Assembly (NCBI GenBank): GCA_965197565.1 | Contig: CBDANK010000002.1 | Location: 1-64,000, forward strand | Direction of reading: 5' to 3' | DNA from: G963667675 sp965197565 | Lineage (GTDB): Bacteria > Chloroflexota > Dehalococcoidia > Lucifugimonadales > UBA3495 | Length of the DNA: 64,000 nt | Shown here: positions 55,083-63,822 of the stretch, one piece after another | Position numbering within the stretch: position 1 is the stretch's first letter | How the letters are laid out: each line of letters starts with the position of its first letter | Position numbers and translations under genes: made by a program | Notes under the pieces: model-generated | Databases searched by the model: none | What the model saw: the letters and a program-made list of their open reading frames with translations, nothing else | What the model was told of the DNA's origin: nothing

Positions 55083-56390
55083 TTGAAAGCTGAAATCTTT
55101 TCCATTGGCACCGAGCTCCTGATGGGCGAGCTAACCGACACCAACGCTCCCTGGATTGCTTCCCGGCTGCCTTCCCTGGGCATTCAGCTTCAATGGGTGT
55201 CGATAGTCGGAGACGACTTGCAGATGCTCAGTGAAGCCATTTCCCGCGGCTTGCAACGCTCGGACATCCTTTTTACCACCGGGGGCCTGGGTCCGACTCA
55301 AGACGACCTGACCAGGGAAGCGGTGGCCGGCGCTCTGGGGGAGACCCCCGTCGTCCAAGAAGAGGTGGTGAGAGAGCTGGAGGCATACTTTCAGAACCGG
55401 GGCACGGTAATGCCCTCCCACAACATCAAGCAGGCCCTTTTGATCCCTTCGGCCCGTTTCATCCCCAACCGCAACGGCACCGCTCCCGGCTGGTGGACGG
55501 AGACGGACAGCAAGTACATTGTTTGTATGCCCGGCCCCCCCGGAGAGATGCAAGCAATTTGGCAGGAAGAGGTGGAGCCTCGTTTGCGGCAGGTTGTGAA
55601 TGACGAGGTTACTGTCACCCGGAACATCAAGACCATGGGGCTATCCGAGGGCGCGGTAGACGAGATCGTCTCCGAGTTTTTCGGGAAGGAGAACCCGTAC
55701 CTGGGGATCTACTCCAAGCCCGACGGCATTCACTTGCGAGTCATTGCCAGGGCCAAGGACACGGCGGCCGCTTGGGCCTTGATCCAGCCGGTAGAAGCAG
55801 CCATCACGACCCGGCTGGCTGCTTATGTTTGGGGCTACGACGATGAGACGCCGGAGCAAGCCATTGGACCCCTGCTCAAAGAAAAAGGGCTGACCCTGGC
55901 TACTATGGAGTCGTGCACCGGAGGCTACTTGGCTAACAGCATTACCGAGGCGGCAAGCAGCTTGGACTACTTCAAAGGCGGCGTCGTAGCTTACACCAAC
56001 AATATGCTGGCAGCTAACGGAGTGCCGCGGCAGACCATTGAAAACCACGGCGCGGTGAGCCAGGAGACGGCGACTGCAATGGCCCGGGCGGTCCGGGAAA
56101 AAATGGACGCCGACTTCGGAGTGGGAATAACCGGCGTGCCGGGGCCCTGGGAACAAGAGGGTAAGCCGGTGGGGCTGGCCTATGTGTCCATCGTCGGCGC
56201 CGGCCAAGTCAGGGAGATGGAACTCCGAACACCGCCCCGCCGGGCCGTCATCAAACGCAGGTTGTCCAACCAAGCTTTGATTGAACTGCGGAAGTTGGTG
56301 GCAGGCTGCCAACTCGGGAGTGGAGGTTCCTCCGGTAGGGTTGCTGTAGTGACTGCCGGGCTGGTTAGCTCACCCCTAACCCCAATTTGA
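55083..56390 (+). CDS. cinA: CinA / nicotinamide-nucleotide amidase
   Basis: A 435-residue protein with an N-terminal molybdopterin-binding-like domain (AEIFSIGTELLMGELTDTN, TTGGLGPTQDDLTREA) and a C-terminal PncC amidase domain (ATMESCTGGYLANSITEAAS, GVGITGVPGP). It hydrolyses NMN and ADP-ribose-type products in pyridine nucleotide recycling. I chose the TTG at 55083, which follows GAGGAG by 6 bp and gives the family N-terminus; an ATG at 55047 would add twelve residues. The last 30 residues are unrelated to the family and may be an extension. Confidence 0.88.
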   Translation: MKAEIFSIGTELLMGELTDTNAPWIASRLPSLGIQLQWVSIVGDDLQMLSEAISRGLQRSDILFTTGGLGPTQDDLTREAVAGALGETPVVQEEVVRELEAYFQNRGTVMPSHNIKQALLIPSARFIPNRNGTAPGWWTETDSKYIVCMPGPPGEMQAIWQEEVEPRLRQVVNDEVTVTRNIKTMGLSEGAVDEIVSEFFGKENPYLGIYSKPDGIHLRVIARAKDTAAAWALIQPVEAAITTRLAAYVWGYDDETPEQAIGPLLKEKGLTLATMESCTGGYLANSITEAASSLDYFKGGVVAYTNNMLAANGVPRQTIENHGAVSQETATAMARAVREKMDADFGVGITGVPGPWEQEGKPVGLAYVSIVGAGQVREMELRTPPRRAVIKRRLSNQALIELRKLVAGCQLGSGGSSGRVAVVTAGLVSSPLTPI

Positions 56391-56829
56391 CCTGCCCGAG
56401 ATAAGTCACTACGTGCAGGTCAACATCCCGGTCGGAAAAGTGGTCGTGAGCCGTCAGCGGCATCACTCTTCCCGAGTGGTACCGTGCCGTTTCACTGGCT
56501 GAGCGAAGAGCCCGGTAAGCGTTCCATGTGCGTCGATCACAGTTGCTCCGAAGCAAACGCCCACGCCAGCCATGAACTGCATACCTACTACGACCGTTCG
56601 CTCTGGGGACTGAATCTTCCGCGTGAATAATTCGGCTGCCCGCTTCCGGATGAGTAAACGGCGGGTTGTCATGCAGGCGGGCTTCGAAATAATGCATGGC
56701 AGCATAGAAGGCGGCTACGATGGACCAGTCTTTGAACCGATAGCCATCGCTGACCAGTTCCTTCGCAAGTTCTTCATTGTGGCGCGCCTGAAGAATGTGG
56801 GTTTATCTTCCGCTCACCCTATCAGACAT
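56365..56829 (-). pseudogene. HEPN-domain gene with premature stop
   Basis: From ATG 56829 the frame reads MSDRVSGR, then a TAA, then continues in frame as THILQARHNEELAKELV with DWSIVAAFYAAMHYFEARLHD. This last segment is the typical first helical pair of a HEPN protein. Similarity is lost after about 65 codons (past FTHPEAG), suggesting a further frameshift; another frame is open in part of 56463-56705. The ATG overlaps the stop of the upstream HicB-fusion gene by 8 bp, so it was the second gene of a coupled pair. Confidence 0.55.
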
Positions 56830-57316
56830 CTCGCTCCCAGATTAGAGTCTCGCCGCCGTACATCCATGACTCGATGGCGAAATTACCTATCGGAATGTAA
56901 TGCACGGAAAGGCACAGAGACGGGAATCTTTCATGCAAGTCATACTCGACATCAATTAAGCGCGTCATCAACGCCTCATCATGTCGCATCACTGAAATCA
57001 GGATGAACACCAGTTCTTCCTCCAGGTACTTCCCCTCCGCGATTGCTCGCACCTTGCCAAAATCGCCGTAAGTCCGAATCAACTTCTCGCGCAAGTCAGC
57101 CTCCGGGTGGCTTGGCTGCTCGGGGGCTTCTCGCCGCGCGGCGCACGAATCCAGGTAATCCTGAACCGATTCGGCGAAGGCAGTGCGAAGCTCGCCAACG
57201 GACGTTCCCTGAAACATGATAACACCCTCGAGATTGGCAACTTCACCGTGGAACAGGCCCGCGTTCTCATCAAATTCGACGTGTCCGGTATAGTCCTTGT
57301 AGTGCATCACGAACAT
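56822..57316 (-). CDS. HicB-like domain fused to an uncharacterised C-terminal domain
   Basis: A 164-residue protein. Residues 1-65 (YKDYTGHVEFDENAGLFHGEVANLEGVIMF...TAFAESVQDYLD) match HicB antitoxins. The HTH or ribbon-helix-helix DNA-binding domain that usually follows is replaced by about 95 residues ending LIDVEYDLHERFPSLCLSVHYIPIG. That part has the strand/helix rhythm of a nucleotidyltransferase-type antitoxin but no Gly-Ser or Asp-x-Asp motif. Its downstream partner was a HEPN protein and not HicA, consistent with a hybrid HEPN antitoxin. Confidence 0.62.
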   Translation of the reverse strand: MFVMHYKDYTGHVEFDENAGLFHGEVANLEGVIMFQGTSVGELRTAFAESVQDYLDSCAARREAPEQPSHPEADLREKLIRTYGDFGKVRAIAEGKYLEEELVFILISVMRHDEALMTRLIDVEYDLHERFPSLCLSVHYIPIGNFAIESWMYGGETLIWERDV

Positions 57317-57384
57317 CTTTGTGAACCTCTGTTACCACGTTATACCATCCTCCTCACCGGCGAAAGAGGGGGGGTAACTTGAAA

Positions 57385-57409
57385 GGCCCGCACCTTACCG
57401 GCGCGGGCC
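57385..57409 (-). terminator. Hairpin after the VWA operon
   Basis: On the minus strand GGCCCGC...GCGGGCC (7-bp GC stem, 11-base loop) followed by TTTC lies 60-84 bp past the stop of the giant VWA gene, in the gap before the HicB-fusion gene. It is plausible as the operon's terminator, although the T run is short. Confidence 0.5.
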
Positions 57410-57468
57410 TCGTTTCGGGGGTTTGCGTGGCCCAGGTTTGTAGCCCAGGCCACGGTTGCGGGTAGTGC

Positions 57469-60400
57469 CTAAATAGTCAGTTTCTTGTAGAGCATGGGCA
57501 GGCGCTCCGGTAAGGCCCAAATATCGCCCAATACCTCGTACCCCATATCGCCGCACATGCTCTTCAGGTAATCGTGCCCCGCTTTGTCCACGGTCAAGCA
57601 GAAGGGGGTGATCTGCTTTCTCTTGGCTTCGATCAGAGCCATGTGGGTGTCGTGGACCGCGTACTCCTTTTCCACTCCCTCGCGGCTGTAGCCCCGGTCT
57701 TGAGGCCGTCCGTCGCTGATCAGGAACAGAATCTTGGTCGTCGCGTCCTGATTCTCCAGCTTGCTGGCGGCGTGGCGGATGGCGGCGCCCATACGGGTGG
57801 CGTGCAAGGGCGTGATCTTATCTATACGCCGCTTGATCTTGTCTCCGAAGCCCTCGTTGATGTCTTTAATTACGTAGAACTCGACGTTTTCCCTGCCGTA
57901 GCCGGAGAAGCCGTAGATGCCATAGGTGTCGCCTATGGCCTCCAGTGCGTGGATTAGCAGAGCGGTGCTTTCTTTTTCCAGGTCAATAATGCGCTTGTAG
58001 TTGCGGCGCACCAGCCCTTCCCGGCGCCGCCTCAACCAGACCATGTATTCCACCGGGTCATCGGGAGCGTCCCGGTCGTCAACGACTTGCCGACCTTCAT
58101 CGATAGCCTCGGCGGTGGAGGCGCTCATGTCCAGCAGGAACACCACGGCCACGTCCCGCCTGGCCCGGTTGCGGTGCCAGTAGATCTTGTCGTCCGGCGG
58201 CACCTTCATTCTCAAATCGGCCCAAGCCTCCAAGGCGGCATTCAGGTCCACGTCCTCGCCGTCAATCAACCGGTAAATCTTCTTAAAACTTTCCGGCATG
58301 ATTAGCTCGAATTGGCGCTTGATGTGGCCGGACAGGGTGAGGTAATTCTTCAACGCATCGTTATAGAAATTGGCGTCGCCCTCGTCTACCGTCTTCTCCT
58401 TGACAATGCACCACCGGGGCCTGTAATCCGCAGCGCGAAAATCCCACTCATTGTAAACGTAGGTCCTGGGTTCCCTGGATTCTAATTCGCCGCCCTGGTC
58501 TTCGTTGTGCAGCAAGGGTCCGTAGCCCTGGCCGGGCTTGGCATTGGGCGGCGGAGTGCCAGCCTCTTTCATTATGTTTTGGGCGAACTGGGTCATGCTG
58601 GAGTTGATGTCGCCCTGCTCCGCGTCCAGCTCCAGTTCGGCGCTTTCCTGCAGCAGTTGCTCCAACATCTCTTGGGAGATAGGCTCGCCCTCGCCCATTT
58701 GGTCTTGGTCCATCTGAAGCTTTGTAAGAAGCTGGACCATTTCAGGTTTGAAATCACCCCGAAAGTCCACCGGCTCCGGCGAATCGTAGGGTTCACCCTC
58801 AGACGAGTCGCCAGTAGCATCCAAATTGGCCTGGAGCTTTTGTAGAAGGGATTCCCACTCTTCCTCGGAAAAATCCCCCGGCTCCTCCAAGTCTTGCTGC
58901 TCCCACTGGTCTTCAGGCTGGGTCTCGTTCTGTAACCGGGAGATGATCTCGTAGGCCCGCAGGGTTGCTTCGCCGCTGTCCTCCACCGTCGCTTGGACTG
59001 TCCGTAACTCATGCAAGATACGGGCCAGCATTACCGCGGCATCCTCGTATTCCTTGGGCACCGGAAGGCCGTGGAACTGTTCCAGGCTCATGTGGACCAG
59101 CAACTCCACCATTGCTTCTCGGAGTCCCAGTTCTTGAATTTTGGGACGGGTGGCCAGGGACTCGTCTTGCACCCTGCTTGCGGCATTACGGATTCCGGGG
59201 TATTCCGCCACTATCCGGAAATCAAGGCGGCAGTCCTCCAACACGGTAAAGATGTCAAAGGCCAACTGGCGGTCATCGAAGAGGTGGAAGAACCTGCCTA
59301 TGTCGGTGAAGGCCCGGCCTGGGCCGGCGTCTTCCGTCTCCTCCGTCGCTGGGGCCGGAGATTGTATTGCACCTTGTGGCGGCGCTTCCAGACCCCCTTC
59401 GTAGTCTTGGACAAATGACGGAGTTTGATTGGCCTGCTGCTCTGCCAGCTCTTTTTCCAACAGGGCGCGTTCTTCCGCAATTTCCTGTTGCCGAATGGCG
59501 CGCCGCTCCTCCACTTCCCTTTCCATGTCGAAGCGGCGGTCCAAGAACTGGTTGGCCGGCTTCTCGAAGTTATATTCGAAGCTGCCGAACTCCAAGTGGG
59601 CTACTTGGTGGGTGGAAACCACCTTAAACCAAGCAAAGTTATCCTGTTTGTTGGTGTAATGATCCACCACCGAGGGAAGGAACACCTTGGTCCCGTCGGT
59701 GGAGGCCATGTCTTCGTCCACCCAACCGATATTCTTCCGGACCAACTCATTGGTATTAAGAATTTCCACCGGAGCCCCGGAAAGAGCCCGGCAATACAGT
59801 CGAATGATCCCTTTGATCCGCTCTAGCTCCAGACTTGAGGATAGGGTTTCCAACATGGACTCCGAGGTGCTGGACTCCACCTTGAAGAAAGCGATGCCGC
59901 TTTCCGGGTTTTCCTTAAGCAGCCCCACTCCATGCTGAAACCAAGTCTCCAGTTGGTTCACCGTAATACGGCCAAGGACATCGTTCAGGTTTCGCAGGAA
60001 GGATGGGACCGCTTCGGGCGTAATCGCCAACAAGGTTTCGCACAGGTCCAAAATGTGACCTTGGGAGCCTTGGGGGACCCCGTTCAGGGCCTGAGAGCCA
60101 TCGGACAGAAAGCGGGAGGTCTCCCGCATACCCACCTTGGCCAGCCGCTCACCCAGTTTGAGGAAACGGCCCGTCTGGCTTTCGTCAACTTGTTGCAAAG
60201 ACTTGGGCACCAGCTCCAAGCAGGTCTTGACCTCCCTCCAACTGGTGTCAATCAAGGCACGGGACATGGACAGGAAGGACTCTCGTTCCCGCCCCATGGC
60301 GGGCAGTACGTCCCGGCCCAGCAGCAGACATTCTCCGGCCACGTCGTAGGACTTGTAGGACAGTGCCTCTATGAGCGATGCGAATACTTCTACGTCCCAG

Positions 60401-60861
60401 AAGGGCAGATTACGGACCAAGTCCGGGCTTACCTCAAAGAACTTGGCGGCTAGTGTGCTGGACTTCCAGGTGCCCTTGTACAAGCTGCGGCCCAAACCGG
60501 CCCAACGAGGAATGTACTGGGGGCGCAGGTTGGGCACGATAGACGAACTGGCTCGAAAGAAGGCCACCGCCAAGGTCGGGGAGTCCTGGGCCAGATAGGA
60601 GCCGCAACGGGCCCACTGCATAAAAGACGGGAAGGAAAGGAACCGGGCCACCTGAGGGCCAACCCGGTAGTACTCCACGGCCGATTCCCAGGAACGAACG
60701 GTTTGGGTACCGATGGTTAAGCCTTCTTTGGCCCACAGGGCCAACTCCTCTTCTCCAAAGGCCGCTCCTAAGGAGGGGTTCGCCTCCTGGTAGGCTTCTA
60801 AAACAGCAGGAGGAAGCTTTGCGAGTTCCTTTTCGATTTCGGTCAAAGGAGTTGTACTCAA
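57469..60861 (-). CDS. Giant NorD/CbbO-like VWA-domain protein
   Basis: A 1,130-residue protein. The N-terminal third (about 60-350) is built of degenerate helical repeats of about 35-45 residues (for example SFMQWARCGSYLAQDSPTLA then FFRASSSIVPNL). A charged coiled-coil stretch (REVEERRAIRQQEIAEERAL, about 450-485), a middle domain and an acidic region (about 660-760) follow. The C-terminal VWA domain has the MIDAS motif DMSAST near residue 910. It matches the NorD/CbbO partner of MoxR-type AAA ATPases but is longer than typical NorD (about 600-800). It is the last gene of the coaE-AAA-Nudix-VWA operon. Confidence 0.82.
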   Translation of the reverse strand: MSTTPLTEIEKELAKLPPAVLEAYQEANPSLGAAFGEEELALWAKEGLTIGTQTVRSWESAVEYYRVGPQVARFLSFPSFMQWARCGSYLAQDSPTLAVAFFRASSSIVPNLRPQYIPRWAGLGRSLYKGTWKSSTLAAKFFEVSPDLVRNLPFWDVEVFASLIEALSYKSYDVAGECLLLGRDVLPAMGRERESFLSMSRALIDTSWREVKTCLELVPKSLQQVDESQTGRFLKLGERLAKVGMRETSRFLSDGSQALNGVPQGSQGHILDLCETLLAITPEAVPSFLRNLNDVLGRITVNQLETWFQHGVGLLKENPESGIAFFKVESSTSESMLETLSSSLELERIKGIIRLYCRALSGAPVEILNTNELVRKNIGWVDEDMASTDGTKVFLPSVVDHYTNKQDNFAWFKVVSTHQVAHLEFGSFEYNFEKPANQFLDRRFDMEREVEERRAIRQQEIAEERALLEKELAEQQANQTPSFVQDYEGGLEAPPQGAIQSPAPATEETEDAGPGRAFTDIGRFFHLFDDRQLAFDIFTVLEDCRLDFRIVAEYPGIRNAASRVQDESLATRPKIQELGLREAMVELLVHMSLEQFHGLPVPKEYEDAAVMLARILHELRTVQATVEDSGEATLRAYEIISRLQNETQPEDQWEQQDLEEPGDFSEEEWESLLQKLQANLDATGDSSEGEPYDSPEPVDFRGDFKPEMVQLLTKLQMDQDQMGEGEPISQEMLEQLLQESAELELDAEQGDINSSMTQFAQNIMKEAGTPPPNAKPGQGYGPLLHNEDQGGELESREPRTYVYNEWDFRAADYRPRWCIVKEKTVDEGDANFYNDALKNYLTLSGHIKRQFELIMPESFKKIYRLIDGEDVDLNAALEAWADLRMKVPPDDKIYWHRNRARRDVAVVFLLDMSASTAEAIDEGRQVVDDRDAPDDPVEYMVWLRRRREGLVRRNYKRIIDLEKESTALLIHALEAIGDTYGIYGFSGYGRENVEFYVIKDINEGFGDKIKRRIDKITPLHATRMGAAIRHAASKLENQDATTKILFLISDGRPQDRGYSREGVEKEYAVHDTHMALIEAKRKQITPFCLTVDKAGHDYLKSMCGDMGYEVLGDIWALPERLPMLYKKLTI

Positions 60862-60862
60862 C

Positions 60863-61450
60863 TTAGTGTTTCTCCTTCTCTAGGCCATCTTCCAAAAGCT
60901 CCAGGAATTGCTGGAGAATCCGCGCCGTGGCCCCAAAGATCAAGTGGTCGTTGTAGGCGTAGGCATAGCTGGTAACCGGAGCGTCCTCCTGCCACCGGGT
61001 CTCGACTCGCAGGCTGGCGGAGTCGCGAAGAGAAGCGATGGGGACTTCCAACACTTCGGCAATCTCTACGGCACTAGGTTTGAAGTCATAGGAGCAAGGT
61101 ATAGTGCCCACGAATACTTTGACTCGAAAGCGGCTGCGGGTTTCAACCTCGTCAAGCTCCCCCAAGACAGTAACATCAGCCCTGCTGACGCCCATCTCCT
61201 CTTCCGTTTCTCTAAGGGCGGTGTCGAGGAAGTCCATGTCCTCAGAGTCACGAGCTCCGCCTGGGAACGAAATCTCCCCTTTATGGTGCTCCACTTGTTG
61301 AGAACGCTTATTCAGCAGGACGCAATATTCGTCATTCTTGGAGTAGAGCAACAAGAATACTGCTGCGGGTGTGAGCGAAGGGTCGGCCACCTCTTTGCGG
61401 CCCCGGTGTGACAACACTCTTCGCATTACATCCGGTAGAGATGACGCCAT
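60863..61450 (-). CDS. Nudix hydrolase, CoA pyrophosphatase type (NudL-like)
   Basis: A 195-residue Nudix protein. The Nudix box runs from GGARDSEDMDFLDTALRETEEEMG (GX5EX7REUXEEXG pattern with minor variation). It is preceded by RSQQVEHHKGEISFPGG, the extra motif that distinguishes CoA pyrophosphatases (UPF0035). It would cleave CoA or acyl-CoA to phosphopantetheine and 3',5'-ADP. Gaps are 8 bp to the AAA gene upstream and 1 bp to the VWA gene downstream, so it is embedded in the operon. Confidence 0.88.
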   Translation of the reverse strand: MASSLPDVMRRVLSHRGRKEVADPSLTPAAVFLLLYSKNDEYCVLLNKRSQQVEHHKGEISFPGGARDSEDMDFLDTALRETEEEMGVSRADVTVLGELDEVETRSRFRVKVFVGTIPCSYDFKPSAVEIAEVLEVPIASLRDSASLRVETRWQEDAPVTSYAYAYNDHLIFGATARILQQFLELLEDGLEKEKH

Positions 61451-61458
61451 TTACGCCT

Positions 61459-62352
61459 CTATTCGAATATGGAAGAAACCACTTCTTCGATGCTGCGCTG
61501 CAACTCCGGCTCATCGGTCAGAGTCCATACTATGGCCACTTGACAAGCGCGACGGGGCGAGATGCCCTCAGACATAAGACGGGCGGCATAGATCAGCAGC
61601 CGGGTGCTGGCTCCCTCCTGCAGGCCATGCTCCTCAAGGTTGCGTATTTTTTCTCCAAGCTTGGCCAACGCCTCGGCGTGTTCTCTGCTGCACCCGCTTT
61701 CCCGTTGCACGATCTCCGCCTCGATGTCCCTGGGCGGGTAATAGAACTCTATGGAGATAAACCTTTGACGGGTGCTGTGCTTCATGTCTTTCAGAGCACT
61801 CTGGTAGCCTGGGTTATAGGATATGCACAGCAAAAAGCGGTCGTCGGCCTCGATAATGGACCCGGTCTTTTCCACCGGCAGGATACGCCGGTGGTCGGTG
61901 AGAGGGTGGATCAGCACCGTGGTGTCCTTTCTGGCTTCCACCACTTCGTCCAAGTAAAGAATGGCCCCGGCCTTAACCGCCCTGGTCATTGGCCCATCTA
62001 TCCAGCGCGTGCCCTCAGCGTCAAGCAGGTACCGTCCCACCAAGTCGCTGGCGGTGAGGTCCTCGTGGCAAGCAATGGTTACCAGGGGCACCCGGACCTC
62101 TCCTTCGCCCAGCTCCTGGCTTTTTTGCCCCTTGACCACGGTCAAAGGCCGGCCCAGTCTCCAAGCCATATACTCCACAAACCGCGTTTTTCCGCAACCG
62201 GTGGGTCCTTTCAACAGGACGGGAATGTGCTGATTATAGGCCGCGGTGAACAGTTCCAGCTCGTCGCCCACTGACCGGTAATAGGGTTCGCTGCGCACCA
62301 AGAATTCTTCGATGGCGTACTCTTTGAAAGTCGGCTCGGCAGTATCTACCAT
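61459..62352 (-). CDS. MoxR-type AAA ATPase (CbbQ/NorQ-like)
   Basis: A 297-residue AAA+ ATPase. Walker A is GPTGCGKT (about residues 49-56), Walker B is AILYLDEV (about 126-133), and the segment SYNPGYQSALKDMKHSTRQRF is diagnostic of the CbbQ/NirQ/NorQ family. Such ATPases act with a VWA protein to remodel or load metal into an enzyme. The ATG overlaps the stop of coaE by one base (TAATG), so translation is coupled. Confidence 0.92.
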   Translation of the reverse strand: MVDTAEPTFKEYAIEEFLVRSEPYYRSVGDELELFTAAYNQHIPVLLKGPTGCGKTRFVEYMAWRLGRPLTVVKGQKSQELGEGEVRVPLVTIACHEDLTASDLVGRYLLDAEGTRWIDGPMTRAVKAGAILYLDEVVEARKDTTVLIHPLTDHRRILPVEKTGSIIEADDRFLLCISYNPGYQSALKDMKHSTRQRFISIEFYYPPRDIEAEIVQRESGCSREHAEALAKLGEKIRNLEEHGLQEGASTRLLIYAARLMSEGISPRRACQVAIVWTLTDEPELQRSIEEVVSSIFE

Positions 62353-62963
62353 TACTCTTCCGTTATCCTTCCTTTTACCCTATTGTCCCAAAGACTAGTT
62401 ACTGTACGCTTGAGCTCTGCTACACCGGCGGAATTGTCTACAACCACTTGGGCCTGTCCCAAGCGCGCCGATCGATCCATCTGTGAGTCTATACGCTTGA
62501 GCACTTCCGAGGCGGAAAGCCCGCTGCGGGCCTTAAGTCTTTCAATGACCGCCTCCAACGGTGAATCGGTCACCCACACCTCATCGACCAATGAGTCCCA
62601 GCCAGCTTCAAACAGAAGGGCGGCTTCCACCACCGCCACCGGGGTGTCTTGGCGTCGCAAGCGTTCCAGGTCTTCCGCCACCATCCGCGCCATCCGCGGG
62701 TGCATGATTCCGTTCAGCCTGGCCAACCGCTCCGGGTCGGAGAAGACGATGGAGCCAAGCTTCCGCCGGTCAATTTCGCCACTGGGTTGAAGAATGTCCT
62801 CTCCGAAGGCCCTGACTACCTCGCGCCAGCTTTCAGTGTTGGGCTTATAGGCTTGGTGGCCGACCAAGTCGGCGTCGATTATGACCGCGCCCAACGCTTG
62901 CAACAGCCGGGCCACCTCGCTCTTGCCGGTGCCTATGCTACCGGTCAAGCCGATTACCAACAT
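62352..62963 (-). CDS. coaE: Dephospho-CoA kinase
   Basis: A 203-residue P-loop kinase catalysing the last step of CoA biosynthesis. MLVIGLTGSIGTGKSEVA contains the P-loop (GSIGTGKS), followed by DADLVGHQAYKP and HPRMARMV, typical of CoaE. The frame is open to 63053, but ATG 62963 gives the conserved N-terminus. It is the first gene of the operon with the AAA ATPase, Nudix and VWA genes. Confidence 0.93.
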   Translation of the reverse strand: MLVIGLTGSIGTGKSEVARLLQALGAVIIDADLVGHQAYKPNTESWREVVRAFGEDILQPSGEIDRRKLGSIVFSDPERLARLNGIMHPRMARMVAEDLERLRRQDTPVAVVEAALLFEAGWDSLVDEVWVTDSPLEAVIERLKARSGLSASEVLKRIDSQMDRSARLGQAQVVVDNSAGVAELKRTVTSLWDNRVKGRITEE

Positions 62964-63171
62964 GGCTTTCCCGGTACTTGGCTGTCCATCGCTGCTTCCG
63001 GCGCGGCACAACGGAAGCAGGATAGTCTGGCCTTTATGTATTGCCTGGGCCATTCTACCAACTGAGCCTTCCGATGGTCAACAACGTACACTTGTTCAAC
63101 GTGCACTTGTTCATTGTATATGGGCAAAATGGGACCAACCCCGAAGGGAGGTGCCGGGCGAAGCCGCCAAC

Positions 63172-63822
63172 TCAGGGGTGGAAACAGATCCCTCCCCAGC
63201 GTGCGCGGTAAGCGTCCTGCAACTCCTCGAATTTCCGTTGGTAGTCTTCACTGTCGATGGGATTGGTGGTCATAATGACAGCATCTTCCCGGTTATCCGC
63301 ATAATAGCCCTTGCGCGTACCCACCGGCTCGAAGCCGTATTTTTCGTACAGTCTTTGGGCGATAAAGTTAGAGACCCGGGCTTCCAGGGTCATCACTTTA
63401 GAGCCGTATTCCACGGCGGCCCTTAGAGAGCCGATCAGCAACAACTCACCAATTCCTCTGCCGCGGAGTTTCTCTCGCACCGCTATCTCGGTAATATGCG
63501 CTTCTTCTCCTTGGTACCAAACACTCACATACCCGGCGACCAAGGGGTCGGGGTCCGCCGGGGGCTCAACCTTACCGGCTACCCTTTGCAGGCCCCGCAA
63601 CAGACGCCGCCAAGAGGCAGGGCTTTCGGCGGCCGGTGAGGAATCCTCCTCCGCAGATTCATCCGGTCCGGGAGCACAGCAAGCCACCAGATAGCTGGCA
63701 TAGCGGTTATTAAGGTCCCTCTTGAAAGGCGTACTGGTCCAGAGGGGGGAAAACGCCTCTCGTTCGATGTCGATGACTTGACTTATGTCATCGGCCCTGA
63801 GACGTCGAAGCAAAACATCCAT
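63172..63822 (-). CDS. rimI: RimI-like ribosomal-protein-alanine N-acetyltransferase
   Basis: A 216-residue GNAT protein. The acetyl-CoA-binding motif REKLRGRGIGELLL, the substrate segment VSVWYQGEEAHITEIAV and the C-terminal ARVSNFIAQRLYEKYGFEPVGTRKGYY are typical of RimI. It is longer than usual (about 150) because of an inserted charged linker (DESAEEDSSPAAESPA, about residues 54-69) and a C-terminal extension. RimI usually lies beside the tRNA-threonylcarbamoyl genes tsaB/tsaD; only unclear sequence precedes it here. Confidence 0.85.
   Translation of the reverse strand: MDVLLRRLRADDISQVIDIEREAFSPLWTSTPFKRDLNNRYASYLVACCAPGPDESAEEDSSPAAESPASWRRLLRGLQRVAGKVEPPADPDPLVAGYVSVWYQGEEAHITEIAVREKLRGRGIGELLLIGSLRAAVEYGSKVMTLEARVSNFIAQRLYEKYGFEPVGTRKGYYADNREDAVIMTTNPIDSEDYQRKFEELQDAYRARWGGICFHP

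Noticed and set aside
63040..63075. tRNA D-arm-like string on the minus strand (GGCTCAGTTGGTAGAA)
   Set aside because: No matching acceptor, anticodon or T arm could be built around it, and it overlaps the upstream extension of coaE; coincidence is likelier.
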